Assembly (NCBI GenBank): GCA_029263055.1
Contig: JAJCYG010000045.1
Span: 38,892-102,891, forward strand
Direction: 5' to 3'
Source: Actinomycetes bacterium
GTDB lineage: Bacteria; Auribacterota; JAJCYG01
DNA: 64,000 nt
Both the position numbers and the translations under genes were made by a program. Under the pieces are notes generated by a model. It worked only from the letters and a program-made list of their open reading frames with translations, ran no database searches and was not told the origin of the DNA. This document shows, one piece after another, positions 7,948 through 18,250 of the stretch (position 1 is the stretch's first letter; every line of letters starts with the position of its first letter).

Positions 7948-9636
7948 TTAAACTAAAGACTTAAGGACATCTTTGATTGGGATCAGTGAGAAATCTGATT
8001 CTGAGCGTTTTTTCAGCTCAACATTTCCCTCTTCAATATGCTTACCAATCGTGACTCGGACAGGGATTCCGATGAGATCGGCATCTTTGAATTTGGGACC
8101 AGGGCGTTCGTTGCGGTCATCTAGGAGAACGTCATAACCGGCATCGGTTAATTCTTTGTAGAGTTTTTCGCCAGCTTGTAACTGAGATTTGTTTTTGATG
8201 TTTACAATGGTGATCACGACTTGAAATGGAGCAACTGCCATTGGCCAGACAATGCCCCCTTCATCAAAGTTTTGTTCGATGATGGCAGCTACAGTTCGGC
8301 TCACGCCTATTCCATAACACCCCATGATTGCAGGGTTTTCTTTTCCTTTTTCATCTAGAAAAAGAGCACCTAAACTTTTGGAATATTTGGTACCGAGTTT
8401 AAAGACATGGCCCACTTCAATACCACGACGGATTTTTAAGGCTTTGCCACAGTGCACACACAGGTCATTTTCAACTACGGTTGAGAGATCTTCGTATTGT
8501 TTGATTTTGCAATCGCGTTCTAAGTCAACACCTTGGTAATGCGAATCTGGCGCATTGCCGCCTGTAATGGCTCCGGTCATTCCTTGAATACTAAGATCAG
8601 CCACTAACGGAATCGAATCTAATCCAACAGGGCCGGCAAAACCAACAGGAGCCCCTGTTACTTTTTGAATAGTCTCTTCACTGGCTAAAACCACATCTGT
8701 TGCATCTAACACACGACGGAGTTTAACTTCGCTTAGTTCTTGGTCGCCACGGACCAACACGGCAACAGGTTTGGTGTCGACTTCGTAAATTAATGTTTTG
8801 ATTAAAGAGGTTGCCTCAGTTTTAAAGAAAGCAGTCACATCTTTGACTTTCTTTTTACCTGGAGTCGGCACTTTTTTAAGTTCAGTTGAATCAGATGAGT
8901 TTCCGTTTAATTCTTGAGGTTTGCGAATCGCCAGTTCTAAGTTAGCCGCATACCCACATCCGTCACATTCCACAACCCCATCTTCACCCGCATCAGCTAA
9001 AGCTGTAAACTCTTGAGATTTACTCCCACCCATCACACCTGTATCAGCTTCAATTGATTTGTAATTCAAACCACAGCGCGTAAAAATAGCATTGTAGGCA
9101 TCGTGCATGAGATCAAAGTTTTTATCGGCTCCCTCTTCGCTCGCATCAAAACTGTAGCCATCTTTCATGACAAATTCTTTAGCACGCATCACACCAAAAC
9201 GAGGACGAATCTCATCTCTAAATTTCACTTGGATTTGATAGAGATTAATCGGAAGGTTCTTATAAGACTTTAAACTTTTAGAAACTAAGTCTGTCACAAT
9301 CTCTTCGTGGGTTGGACCCAAAATAAATTCTTTTTCTTCGCGGCTCTGGGTCTTCATAGCTAAATCCCCAACCACATCCCAACGCCCTGACTTTTCCCAA
9401 ATCTGACGTGGCTGCAAAATAGGCATGAGCAACTCTTGCGCCCCACGCTGATTCAACTCTTCACGAATAATATTCTCAACCTTATGCAGAACACGAAGTC
9501 CCAAAGGCAAAAAAGAATACAACCCTGAAGCCAATTTCTGAATCAACCCAGCCCGTAGCATCAACTGATGACTCGGAATCTCCGCATCCTGAGGCACATC
9601 ACGTAAAGTTGGAATATAAGCTTGTGACCATTTCAT
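7948..9636 (-). CDS. proS: Prolyl-tRNA synthetase (bacterial long form)
   Basis: Charges tRNA-Pro. The 562-aa length is that of the bacterial class II enzyme with an inserted editing domain. Class II motifs are visible: the N-terminal LMLRAGLIQKLASGLYSFLPL helix segment, motif 2 around KFRDEIRPRFGVMRAKEF, and motif 3 GCYGIGVSRTVAAIIEQ. The middle insertion (about 225-390) corresponds to the Ala-tRNA-Pro editing module. The C-terminal anticodon-binding domain contains LDDRNERPGPKFKDADLIGIP. The gene stands alone, without an obvious terminator downstream. Confidence 0.97.
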   Translation of the reverse strand: MKWSQAYIPTLRDVPQDAEIPSHQLMLRAGLIQKLASGLYSFLPLGLRVLHKVENIIREELNQRGAQELLMPILQPRQIWEKSGRWDVVGDLAMKTQSREEKEFILGPTHEEIVTDLVSKSLKSYKNLPINLYQIQVKFRDEIRPRFGVMRAKEFVMKDGYSFDASEEGADKNFDLMHDAYNAIFTRCGLNYKSIEADTGVMGGSKSQEFTALADAGEDGVVECDGCGYAANLELAIRKPQELNGNSSDSTELKKVPTPGKKKVKDVTAFFKTEATSLIKTLIYEVDTKPVAVLVRGDQELSEVKLRRVLDATDVVLASEETIQKVTGAPVGFAGPVGLDSIPLVADLSIQGMTGAITGGNAPDSHYQGVDLERDCKIKQYEDLSTVVENDLCVHCGKALKIRRGIEVGHVFKLGTKYSKSLGALFLDEKGKENPAIMGCYGIGVSRTVAAIIEQNFDEGGIVWPMAVAPFQVVITIVNIKNKSQLQAGEKLYKELTDAGYDVLLDDRNERPGPKFKDADLIGIPVRVTIGKHIEEGNVELKKRSESDFSLIPIKDVLKSLV

Positions 9637-9687
9637 AATCGCAACAGTTTACACTTGGAATAGACTCTTTTCAATAAGAATAACTCC

Positions 9688-10212
9688 CTATTTAAGACTG
9701 ACAACCAGCTTTTTATTTAAGCATTTGGCAACTTGCTCTAAGGTATCTATAGAAAAATTCTCTCTCCCTGTTTCCAACCGCGAGATATATTGCTGAATCG
9801 ACCCCATTTTTTGAGCAAACTCCTTTTGGGTATACCCCAGACTTTGACGAATGGCTTTGATCTGATCAGCAATTTCTTTTCTCTCTGCAGGAATCTTTTC
9901 TTCTGACCATTCTCTTAAACGGACCCCTTGTTTTCTAAATTCTTTGTATAAATGCTCATAGATCATTTGCAAGAAAGTGACTCGAGTTTGATTCCAAGCA
10001 TCTCTCTTCATCCTCTTTTTCAGAACAGGCCATTTTTGACAAAATATTTTTTTGTCTAATAGTTTAAAAACTTCTTTTAGATTACCTTCTCTAGCCAAAA
10101 GATTCTCAGCACAAAGATCAAATTTAATATGATCTTTATCTTTTAAAATCTCTTTTGCCTCTTCTAATGACAACCGACTGTCCCACAACCAATGTGCTCT
10201 CATCTCCATCAC
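9688..10212 (-). CDS. XRE-family helix-turn-helix protein paired with the nucleotidyltransferase
   Basis: The 174-aa product ends in a classic XRE/Cro helix-turn-helix (about residues 115-170: RQSLGYTQKEFAQKMGSIQ, then RLETGRENFS). The N-terminal 110 residues are charged and helical and I do not recognise them. The start is one base after the stop of the nucleotidyltransferase gene, so the two are co-translated. By position it is the likely antitoxin and autorepressor of the module, binding the palindromes over the promoter at 10930-10991. It does not look like the usual winged-helix AbiEi partner, and it is second in the operon where AbiEi is normally first. Confidence 0.7.
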   Translation of the reverse strand: MMEMRAHWLWDSRLSLEEAKEILKDKDHIKFDLCAENLLAREGNLKEVFKLLDKKIFCQKWPVLKKRMKRDAWNQTRVTFLQMIYEHLYKEFRKQGVRLREWSEEKIPAERKEIADQIKAIRQSLGYTQKEFAQKMGSIQQYISRLETGRENFSIDTLEQVAKCLNKKLVVSLK

Positions 10213-10213
10213 C

Positions 10214-10909
10214 TCATTCTAATAATTTAGCAGGAAGCGCACTTAAAACCTCTTTATCAAAATATCGAAATACTTTTCTAGTATCAATTCCATCCACATA
10301 ATCTATTAGATCCATTTGCAGATTCATTCGATTAAATCTCTTATACCAATCGAACAATAACTCTGCCCGCTCAGGCTCGTAATACTCCAGAAAAAACTCA
10401 GATAGGGGTCGATAACGAGTCGACAATGTATAAATGTCAAAGAAATCCTTAGGTGCCTGCCGACCAGAAGGAATCATTTTCCCAATAATATTAACCTTTT
10501 CAGATATTCCAATAGCAGCAATTATTTTTCTATAGTAAATATCCTCAATTGAATGAAGACCATTTTTAATCGGCTTGATGTTCTCATGAAAATCAGAAAC
10601 AAAATCTATTTTGAGAAAGAGCCCATTTTTCAACTCAAGATTATAAATTTTTAGTGGAACTAATTTGGGATCTGTCTGTTCTCTTTTAAGTTCAAATGAA
10701 AAACCAGTCTCTTTTTCAATAAACTTCATCACCTTTTCAGAGTCATCAGGATGATACTCTTGAGTAAAAAAATCCAAATCCTCAGAAAACCGATGTGCAT
10801 AGTAAAATGCCAAAGCAGTCCCCCCAGTTAAATAATAACCAGGAAATGCTTCAACCACTTTGTCCGTAATCTCTCTTTGCAACTTCTGAATAGTACTTCT
10901 TTCATCCAT
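10214..10909 (-). CDS. AbiEii/AbiGii-family nucleotidyltransferase (toxin-like)
   Basis: The 231-aa product has the family core YYLTGGTALAFYYAHRFSED followed by LDFF. This is the GG(S/T)AL nucleotide-binding motif and metal-binding DLD of the AbiEii nucleotidyltransferases, which act as type IV-like toxins in phage-abortive-infection systems. Full length for the family. It is the first gene of a two-gene operon whose second gene encodes an XRE regulator. The ribosome binding site AGGAG lies about 9 bases before the ATG. The toxin role is inferred from family and context; some relatives are stand-alone nucleotidyltransferases. Confidence 0.75.
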   Translation of the reverse strand: MDERSTIQKLQREITDKVVEAFPGYYLTGGTALAFYYAHRFSEDLDFFTQEYHPDDSEKVMKFIEKETGFSFELKREQTDPKLVPLKIYNLELKNGLFLKIDFVSDFHENIKPIKNGLHSIEDIYYRKIIAAIGISEKVNIIGKMIPSGRQAPKDFFDIYTLSTRYRPLSEFFLEYYEPERAELLFDWYKRFNRMNLQMDLIDYVDGIDTRKVFRYFDKEVLSALPAKLLE

Positions 10910-10929
10910 ATAAAAAGACTCCTATACAT

Positions 10930-10991
10930 ATACTACTTATAAGTTGTACTAATGTCAATAATAATATATACATCACAACTTATAAGTAGTA
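10930..10991 (-). promoter_or_regulatory. Promoter and palindromic operator of the AbiEii-like module
   Basis: A TTGACA box (10953-10958) and TAGTAT box (10930-10935) are separated by 17 bases. Two perfect 17-base inverted copies (10931-10947 and 10975-10991) each contain the self-palindrome ACTTATAAGT. One copy covers the -10 box and spacer, the other sits about 17 bases upstream of the -35 box. A partial third site (TAAGTAGTTA, near 11011) follows. The layout suits cooperative autorepression by the XRE protein. Confidence 0.7.
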
Positions 10992-11212
10992 TTATTGTTT
11001 AATAAATTAATAAGTAGTTATTGTGCAGTCATTTAAATACAGAGAAGATTTCCAAACTTCGCAGCCACAAGCAGAGACACCTGCAAGATCTAATAATATA
11101 AGTCAAACAACCTAGTTAAAAGTAAGACATTCATGTCGCAACTTTTAACCCCCACTACATCACCAAACAGCTCCAAACGCCGTTAAACCAAAAACCCAAA
11201 TCCAGCCGAAGT
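10992..11212. other. Gene-free spacer with a small hairpin
   Basis: I find no coding potential between the operator and the tRNA-linked repeat. The only structure is an interrupted hairpin at 11115-11149: GTTAAAAGT/ACTTTTAAC outside and GACAT/ATGTC inside. No U-run follows on either strand, so it is not an ordinary terminator. Confidence 0.4.
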
Positions 11213-11332
11213 CCAACGTTCAGAATGGGCTCAGAGCAAGACGGGATAAAAATATAAAAGTGAGTCGTATCTTTATATACGTCGAGCTTTTATATTTTTA
11301 TCCCAACGCCGCTCTGAGCCCATTCTGAACGT

Positions 11333-11335
<3 letters not shown>
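11213..11335 (-). repeat. tRNA-linked long hairpin element, copy 1
   Basis: A 123-bp near-perfect palindrome. The outer arms 11213-11237 and 11311-11335 match over 25 of 25 bases, and the inner arms 11243-11260 and 11287-11304 over 18 of 18. Read in the direction of the tRNA, the outer arm is followed by GGCG-TTG, then the inner arm, an apical CGTAT...ATACG hairpin, the returning inner arm, CGTC-TT and the outer arm. GGCG pairs with CGTC (one G-U) and leaves TTG and TT bulged. The outer arm starts exactly at the CCA end of tRNA-Leu. Copies 2 and 3 share the boxes and apex but not the arm sequences. Confidence 0.88.
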
Positions 11336-11417
<82 letters not shown>

Positions 11418-11437
11418 TAAGTTTAAAAATATTGTTT

Positions 11438-12511
11438 CTAACTCTTACCTAAAAATCTCAAGATATCGTTATAGGTTGCAAAAACAATCAACCCTAACAA
11501 TAAGGCCAAACCAATTTTTTGCGATAAGTCTTGAGCTTTCATGCTGACAGGACTTCCTTTAATTGCTTCGACAATTAAAAAGACAGCATGTCCCCCATCC
11601 AAGATTGGAATCGGCAAAAAGTTGAGCACAGCCAAGTTAATACTGATCAGCGCAATAAAGTAAAAGAGCGACAGCATGCCTCGTCGTGCTTCTTTACCTG
11701 CAAGTTGCGCAATCATTAATGGACCACCCAAGTTCTTTGCAGAGACTTGCCCCGTCGCTAACAAGAAGATTCCCTTATAGGTCATGGCCGTTAACTTCAC
11801 CGTATGCTCGGTTCCTTGCCACACCGCTTTAAATGGATTTGCTTTTTCAGTTTGAAAATCAGAGGTAGGCATAATCCCAATCAAACCAATGTTGTGTTCT
11901 TTACCAAACACATCATTTGTGGTTTCTGATTTGGGTGTTAATGTCACCTGAAACGGCTCACCGTCACGTTCTATTGTGACCGCCAGTTCTTTATCGGCAC
12001 TTTGATAAATGATTTTAACGAGCTCGTCCCATTTTTTAGTCCGCACGCCATCAATGGCAACAATTTTATCGCCTTGTTGAAGATTTGCCCCTGCTGCAGG
12101 ATAACCTTCTTTAACTTCTCCGATTTGGTTGGTCAAAACGGGCACACCAACCATGTAGACTCCAATAAAAATAAACAGAGCCAACACAAAGTTCATCACA
12201 GGACCTGCAGAGACAATTTTTAGACGCTGCCAGACTGTTTTAGAATTAAATTCCCACGGCTCTCCTTTAATATTCTCAGAGTCCATACTTTCATCAACTA
12301 AGCCAGCCATTTTCACATATCCGCCTAGTGGTAAAAGAGAAACTTTATATTCTGTGTCCCCTTTGGTGATCCCAAAAAGCTTTGGTCCAAATCCAATGGA
12401 AAAGCGTTCGACTTTAACGCCATTGCGTTTGGCCACAATAAAATGTCCCCATTCATGAATAATGATCAGAACACTAAAAACAAAAACAACCGATAATATA
12501 GTAACAATCAT
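11438..12511 (-). CDS. rseP: Site-2 zinc metalloprotease RseP/RasP
   Basis: Intramembrane protease that cuts membrane-bound anti-sigma factors or leftover signal peptides. The first membrane segment carries the HExxH site (IIHEWGHFIVAKRNG), one PDZ domain occupies about 120-200, and the NFLPIPILDGGHAVF motif near residue 300 supplies the third zinc ligand. At 357 aa it has a single PDZ domain, like Gram-positive and many other bacterial forms, rather than the two of E. coli RseP. It is last in the run purA-uppS-cdsA-dxr-rseP, a conserved lipid/envelope order. Confidence 0.95.
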   Translation of the reverse strand: MIVTILSVVFVFSVLIIIHEWGHFIVAKRNGVKVERFSIGFGPKLFGITKGDTEYKVSLLPLGGYVKMAGLVDESMDSENIKGEPWEFNSKTVWQRLKIVSAGPVMNFVLALFIFIGVYMVGVPVLTNQIGEVKEGYPAAGANLQQGDKIVAIDGVRTKKWDELVKIIYQSADKELAVTIERDGEPFQVTLTPKSETTNDVFGKEHNIGLIGIMPTSDFQTEKANPFKAVWQGTEHTVKLTAMTYKGIFLLATGQVSAKNLGGPLMIAQLAGKEARRGMLSLFYFIALISINLAVLNFLPIPILDGGHAVFLIVEAIKGSPVSMKAQDLSQKIGLALLLGLIVFATYNDILRFLGKS

Positions 12512-12520
12512 GGTCTCTCC

Positions 12521-13690
12521 CTATCGCGACACAAGCGAAATGTTATTGATAAACTCTTTAGATTGAATACGCACTTCTTCATCACAATGTAAAATTTCTT
12601 CTAACGTATACTCTTGTTTGTTTGAGTGGTTTTCTAAAGCATTTCCAACCACTTTCACAATATCTAAGAAACGAATCTCTTCTTTTAAGAATGCGGCAAC
12701 AGCCACTTCATTAGCGGCATTCAGCACACATGGAGTGGTTCCCCCAGCTAGAGCTGCTTCAAACGCATATTTTAGCACAGGAAACTGATTAAAATCAGGT
12801 TTTTGAAAGTGAAGGGCTCCAATTTGGGTCAAATCAAGGTATCCGGCACACCCTTCTTTTAATTCTGGATAGGTCAAAGCGGCTTGAATCGGGATTTTCA
12901 TGTCTGTCACACCCAACTGCGCTAAGATCGAACCATCCACAAATTCCACCATGGAATGGACCAAACTTTCAGGGTGAATCACAATTTCAATATTTTCAGC
13001 TCCTACATCAAACAACCAACGCGCTTCAATCACCTCTAATCCCTTATTCATCATGGTAGCTGAATCAACTGAGATTTTAGGCCCCATTTTCCATTTAGGA
13101 TGAGCAATGGCTTGCTTAGGTGTCACGGTTTCTAATTCAGAAACAGATGTCTTTAAAAAAGGACCACCTGAAGCAGTTAAGATTAATTTGCGCACTTCAT
13201 TAATTGGACGATTACCTAAAGCTTGAAACAGAGCCGCATGTTCACTATCCACAGGAAGAAGATGAGATTTTTTTTCATTTAATATGCTTCTAACAAGCGC
13301 TCCACCCATGACCAAGACTTCTTTATTGGCTAAGGCCACATCTTTGCCTGCTTTGAGTGCAGCTAAGGCGGGTAATAATCCAGCCGCACCAACAATCCCA
13401 CTCACAACCGTTTCTACTTCAGATAAGGTCGCAATATGCTCAATTCCCAGAGGCCCTTCTAAGACTTCAATCGATTCTCCTTGAAGGCGAGAACGCAACT
13501 CTTTTGCTTTAGCCACATCTAAAACAGCAACTGATTTAGGATGAAACTTTTTGATCTGTTCTTCTAATAGATCAATCTTACTTGCAGCGGTCAAACCAAC
13601 CACTTCATATTGATCGAGATTGGCAGACACAATTTCAAGTGTGCTTTGTCCAATTGATCCCGTTGATCCTAATAGCGCAATTTTTTTCAT
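12521..13690 (-). CDS. dxr: 1-deoxy-D-xylulose-5-phosphate reductoisomerase
   Basis: Second step of the MEP isoprenoid pathway: DXP to MEP with NADPH. Visible are the nucleotide-binding start LLGSTGSIGQSTLEIV, the substrate loops VPVDSEHAALFQAL and LTASGGPFL, and the metal-binding segment SATMMNKGLEVIEA. Full length at 389 aa. It sits between cdsA and rseP with spacings of one and nine bases. UppS, encoded two genes upstream, uses the pathway's C5 products. Confidence 0.97.
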   Translation of the reverse strand: MKKIALLGSTGSIGQSTLEIVSANLDQYEVVGLTAASKIDLLEEQIKKFHPKSVAVLDVAKAKELRSRLQGESIEVLEGPLGIEHIATLSEVETVVSGIVGAAGLLPALAALKAGKDVALANKEVLVMGGALVRSILNEKKSHLLPVDSEHAALFQALGNRPINEVRKLILTASGGPFLKTSVSELETVTPKQAIAHPKWKMGPKISVDSATMMNKGLEVIEARWLFDVGAENIEIVIHPESLVHSMVEFVDGSILAQLGVTDMKIPIQAALTYPELKEGCAGYLDLTQIGALHFQKPDFNQFPVLKYAFEAALAGGTTPCVLNAANEVAVAAFLKEEIRFLDIVKVVGNALENHSNKQEYTLEEILHCDEEVRIQSKEFINNISLVSR

Positions 13691-13691
13691 T

Positions 13692-14522
13692 TTAACTCAC
13701 AAAATATTTCATATAAAAATAAGTAATTGGGGCTGTAAACAACAAGCTGTCTAACACATCAAACGCCCCACCCATCCCCGGTATAAACGAACCTGAATCT
13801 TTAATTTTGGCATCGCGTTTAAATAATGATTCCAACAAGTCACCCACAATCCCCACCACACCCACAACCAATCCAAAAACAAACAAGTGTGGAAGCTCTA
13901 GATTGGGAAAGAAAAGCGCTTGGCCTAAATAAGCAGCTCCAATCGAACCAAGTAATCCTCCAATAGCCCCTTCTCGAGTCTTTTTAGGACTGATTTTAGG
14001 TGCTAAAGGTTTTTTACCCATTAAAGAACCGACAAAGTAAGCCACAATGTCAGAACTCTTTGTCACTAAAAAAGCAAAAAAGATAAACCAACGACCATCT
14101 AGGCCAGGGAAAAAAGCAATCTTATAAAAGAACGAAAAAAGCCAAGCAATATAAAGAACCCCTGTCACAGATAAAGCACTCAGCACTAATGGAGACCCTT
14201 TTGAGCCTTGCACCGCTTGAATCAAAAACAACAAACCAATCGTTAGAAAAAGAAGAAGAATCTCGCAATCAGCTGTTAACGAACCAGAAAAAGAACCCCA
14301 AAAAATAACCGCACTTAAAAGAAGCCCCACACTAATAGATGGGATTGGCTTCAACGACAAACCTTTAGCTTTCACTAAATCAAAATATTCTTTTAAGGCA
14401 ATCCCAACCATCAAGTGTGCCCCCACAAAGGTAAGCCACACCCCTTTTCCTTGAGAGAAAAAGACACAAGCAATCAATACACCAATTAAGCAAAAAGCAC
14501 TAATCAGACGACGAGATAGCAT
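13692..14522 (-). CDS. cdsA: Phosphatidate cytidylyltransferase
   Basis: Makes CDP-diacylglycerol for phospholipid synthesis in the inner membrane. Six to eight hydrophobic segments span most of the protein. The family signature lies at the C-terminus: KRDAKIKDSGSFIPGMGGAF then DVLDS. The chosen ATG at 14522 (MLSRRLISAF) follows GGGGGAG closely. A TTG at 14534 is also in frame but has no ribosome binding site. It overlaps the end of uppS by 23 bases, implying translational coupling. Confidence 0.93.
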   Translation of the reverse strand: MLSRRLISAFCLIGVLIACVFFSQGKGVWLTFVGAHLMVGIALKEYFDLVKAKGLSLKPIPSISVGLLLSAVIFWGSFSGSLTADCEILLLFLTIGLLFLIQAVQGSKGSPLVLSALSVTGVLYIAWLFSFFYKIAFFPGLDGRWFIFFAFLVTKSSDIVAYFVGSLMGKKPLAPKISPKKTREGAIGGLLGSIGAAYLGQALFFPNLELPHLFVFGLVVGVVGIVGDLLESLFKRDAKIKDSGSFIPGMGGAFDVLDSLLFTAPITYFYMKYFVS

Positions 14523-15231
14523 CCACTCCCCCAAACCGACGTTGTCGATTTTGAAATTCAGTAATTGCTTCTTGTAAATGAACTTTACGAAACTCTGGCC
14601 AATAAAGGTCCATCACGACAATCTCTGCATATGAAATCTGCCACAACAAAAAATTACTAATTCTTTTTTCTCCGCTTGTGCGGATCAACAGCTCTGGATC
14701 AGGATAATCAGCTGTGTACAAATACGAAGAGATTAAGTCTTCATCAATTGAGCTCAAACTCAAACGATTCCCTTCAACTTCAGTGGCAATCTTACGCACA
14801 GAGTCCACAATTTCTCTTCGAGAACCATAGTTCAATGCCAAGATCAGCTTCAGGCCTGTGTTCTTTGCTGTTTTTTCAAACGCAATTTGAAGTTCCTTTT
14901 GAACAGACTCTGGCAATTCTTCAAGAGCCCCAATAGCCAACAATTGCACATTGTTCTTATTTAGCTCTTCGACTTCTTTTTTTAAGAAGAACTTAAGCAA
15001 AGTCATCAACGCATTCACTTCTGCTTTAGGGCGTGACCAATTCTCACTTGAAAAAGCATAGAGTGTTAAATACTCGACACCTAACTCGCCACATGCCCGC
15101 ACAACAGCTCGAACCGATTCTGCACCCGCACGATGCCCTTCAATGCGAGGTAATTTTTTCTCTTTAGCCCAGCGTCCATTTCCATCCATAATAATGGCAA
15201 TGTGCTTAGGTATTGTTTCTGAGTTCATCAT
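14500..15231 (-). CDS. uppS: Undecaprenyl (isoprenyl) diphosphate synthase
   Basis: Builds the C55 lipid carrier used for peptidoglycan and for the polysaccharides of this same window. The catalytic Asp lies in IAIIMDGNGRWAKEKKLP near residue 18. The GHRAGAES substrate motif, the ALNYGSRREIVD segment and the C-terminal LLIRTSGEKRISNFLLWQ are all present. Length 243 aa is normal. Second gene after purA, 31 bases downstream. Confidence 0.96.
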   Translation of the reverse strand: MMNSETIPKHIAIIMDGNGRWAKEKKLPRIEGHRAGAESVRAVVRACGELGVEYLTLYAFSSENWSRPKAEVNALMTLLKFFLKKEVEELNKNNVQLLAIGALEELPESVQKELQIAFEKTAKNTGLKLILALNYGSRREIVDSVRKIATEVEGNRLSLSSIDEDLISSYLYTADYPDPELLIRTSGEKRISNFLLWQISYAEIVVMDLYWPEFRKVHLQEAITEFQNRQRRFGGVDAISSSD

Positions 15232-15261
15232 ATTTTATTGCTGACTCTGCTCTTTGCGTTA

Positions 15262-16560
<1,299 letters not shown>

Positions 16561-16566
16561 TCACAC

Positions 16567-16616
16567 AAAAAGATCGGTATAAAAGACAACAACTCAACAG
16601 CTTTTATACCGATCTT
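16567..16616 (-). terminator. Rho-independent terminator of serA
   Basis: A perfect 16-bp stem (16570-16585 with 16601-16616, core ATCGGTATAAAAG) with a 15-base loop follows the serA stop by a few bases. It is followed on the minus strand by a T-run (the A-run 16567-16571 on the plus strand). Confidence 0.8.
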
Positions 16617-16623
16617 AAAGTTT

Positions 16624-18207
16624 TTATAGTTCTACCATTTTACAGTTAACAATATCTGGAAGAGCTCTTAACTTTTCTAAAACATCTTTAGACACCACAC
16701 TGTCCACATTCACAACTGTGATCGCATGTTTTCCCATTTCTTTACGCCCAACAGTCATCCCTGCAATATTGATACTACCTTCTCCAAGCACGGTTCCTAA
16801 AGAACCAATAATTCCAGGACGGTCAACATTGGTCACAACCAATAAATAACCAGATGGAATAGCATCCACAAAGTTATCGTCAATTTTAACAATACGAGGT
16901 TCGTTTTTCTTTCCGAGCAACGTTCCTGCTATGGTAAATGTGCGGCTTGTTGTTTTAATTTGAATGGTTAAAAGATCTGAAAACTCTTCCACATTAGATG
17001 TTTTCGATTCAACAATCTTAATACCCCGTTCTTTAGCAATCAAATGCGCATTCACTAAGTTCACATTCATTTGCAACACATGGCCCAATAACCCTTTTAA
17101 AATACCGACAGTAATTGGATCTGTATTAATTTCAGCAATCTTACCGCTATAGTTTAAGCAAACCTCTTCAACGGTTCCTTCTAATAATTGAGCCACCAAA
17201 CTTCCCAGTTTTTCAGATAAGAAAAGATAAGGCTGTATTTGTCTGAGTGTTTCATTATCCATTGAAGGCATGTTCACTGCATTACGAATGGTTTTGCCAC
17301 TCAGCGCGTCCACCACTGAATTAGCCACATCAATAGCCACATTTAATTGAGCTTCTTTAGTTGAAGCACCTAAGTGTGGCGTACAAATAACATTGTCCAT
17401 CTCTAATAAAGAAGTTCTTTTAGGAGGCTCTTCTTCGTACACATCTAAAGCCGCTCCGGCAACCTTACCCGATTTAAGCGCTTCTTCTAAGGCCGCTTCA
17501 TCTACAATGCCCCCTCGAGCACAGTTAATGATCGAAACACCGCTCTTCATTTTGGCAAAGGCTTCTTTTCCAATAATCCCTTTGGTTTCAGGAGTCAAAG
17601 GAGTGTGCACAGTAATGTAATCACTCTCTTGAAAAATACGATCCACATCAGCCATTTCAACTTTAAGTTTTGCCGCACGTTCAGAAGACATGAAAGGATC
17701 AAAAGCAATCACGCGCATTTGAAAACCAAGGGCGCGTTGCACCACTTCTGTTCCAATACGCCCCATCCCAACCACACCTAATGTTTTGCCACGTACTTCT
17801 GTTCCAACAAAATGACTTCGTTCCCACTTGCCTGCTTTTACAGAAGCAACGGCTTGAGGAATATTGCGCGAAAGAGCTAACAACATAGAAAAAGTATGTT
17901 CCGCTGTTGAAATAGTATTCACATCTGGAGTATTTAAAACAACGATTCCATTTTTTGTTGCGGCATCAATATCTACATTATCAACCCCAACTCCAGCACG
18001 ACCAATTACTTTTAATTTTCCTGCTTTTTCAATCAGCTCACTTGTTACTTTAGTTTGACTGCGAACAATCAAACCATCGTATTCACCAATGCACGCAACA
18101 AGATCTTCTGCTGAGATGCCCTTACGGTCATCCACATCAAAAGCCTCAGCACTCGTTAGGACTTCTTTCCCTTTTTCTGATAAAGCATCACTTATTAAAA
18201 TTTTCAT
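16624..18207 (-). CDS. serA: D-3-phosphoglycerate dehydrogenase (long, ACT-containing)
   Basis: First step of serine synthesis. The Rossmann dinucleotide loop GVVGMGRIGTEVVQRALGF lies near residue 147. The catalytic Arg-Glu-His set is seen around INCARGGIVDEAAL and CTPHLGAST. An intervening (ASB) domain and a C-terminal ACT domain (VTNVDRPGIIGSLGTVLGEG) bring it to about 527 aa, typical of serine-regulated long forms. ATG at 18207 is preferred because AGAGAG lies six bases before it; ATG at 18213 has no spacing for it. It starts 43 bases after clpX. Confidence 0.95.
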   Translation of the reverse strand: MKILISDALSEKGKEVLTSAEAFDVDDRKGISAEDLVACIGEYDGLIVRSQTKVTSELIEKAGKLKVIGRAGVGVDNVDIDAATKNGIVVLNTPDVNTISTAEHTFSMLLALSRNIPQAVASVKAGKWERSHFVGTEVRGKTLGVVGMGRIGTEVVQRALGFQMRVIAFDPFMSSERAAKLKVEMADVDRIFQESDYITVHTPLTPETKGIIGKEAFAKMKSGVSIINCARGGIVDEAALEEALKSGKVAGAALDVYEEEPPKRTSLLEMDNVICTPHLGASTKEAQLNVAIDVANSVVDALSGKTIRNAVNMPSMDNETLRQIQPYLFLSEKLGSLVAQLLEGTVEEVCLNYSGKIAEINTDPITVGILKGLLGHVLQMNVNLVNAHLIAKERGIKIVESKTSNVEEFSDLLTIQIKTTSRTFTIAGTLLGKKNEPRIVKIDDNFVDAIPSGYLLVVTNVDRPGIIGSLGTVLGEGSINIAGMTVGRKEMGKHAITVVNVDSVVSKDVLEKLRALPDIVNCKMVEL

Positions 18208-18250
18208 TTTCATCTCTCTACCTTATGTCTGTTTGGAATCACGACAGAAT

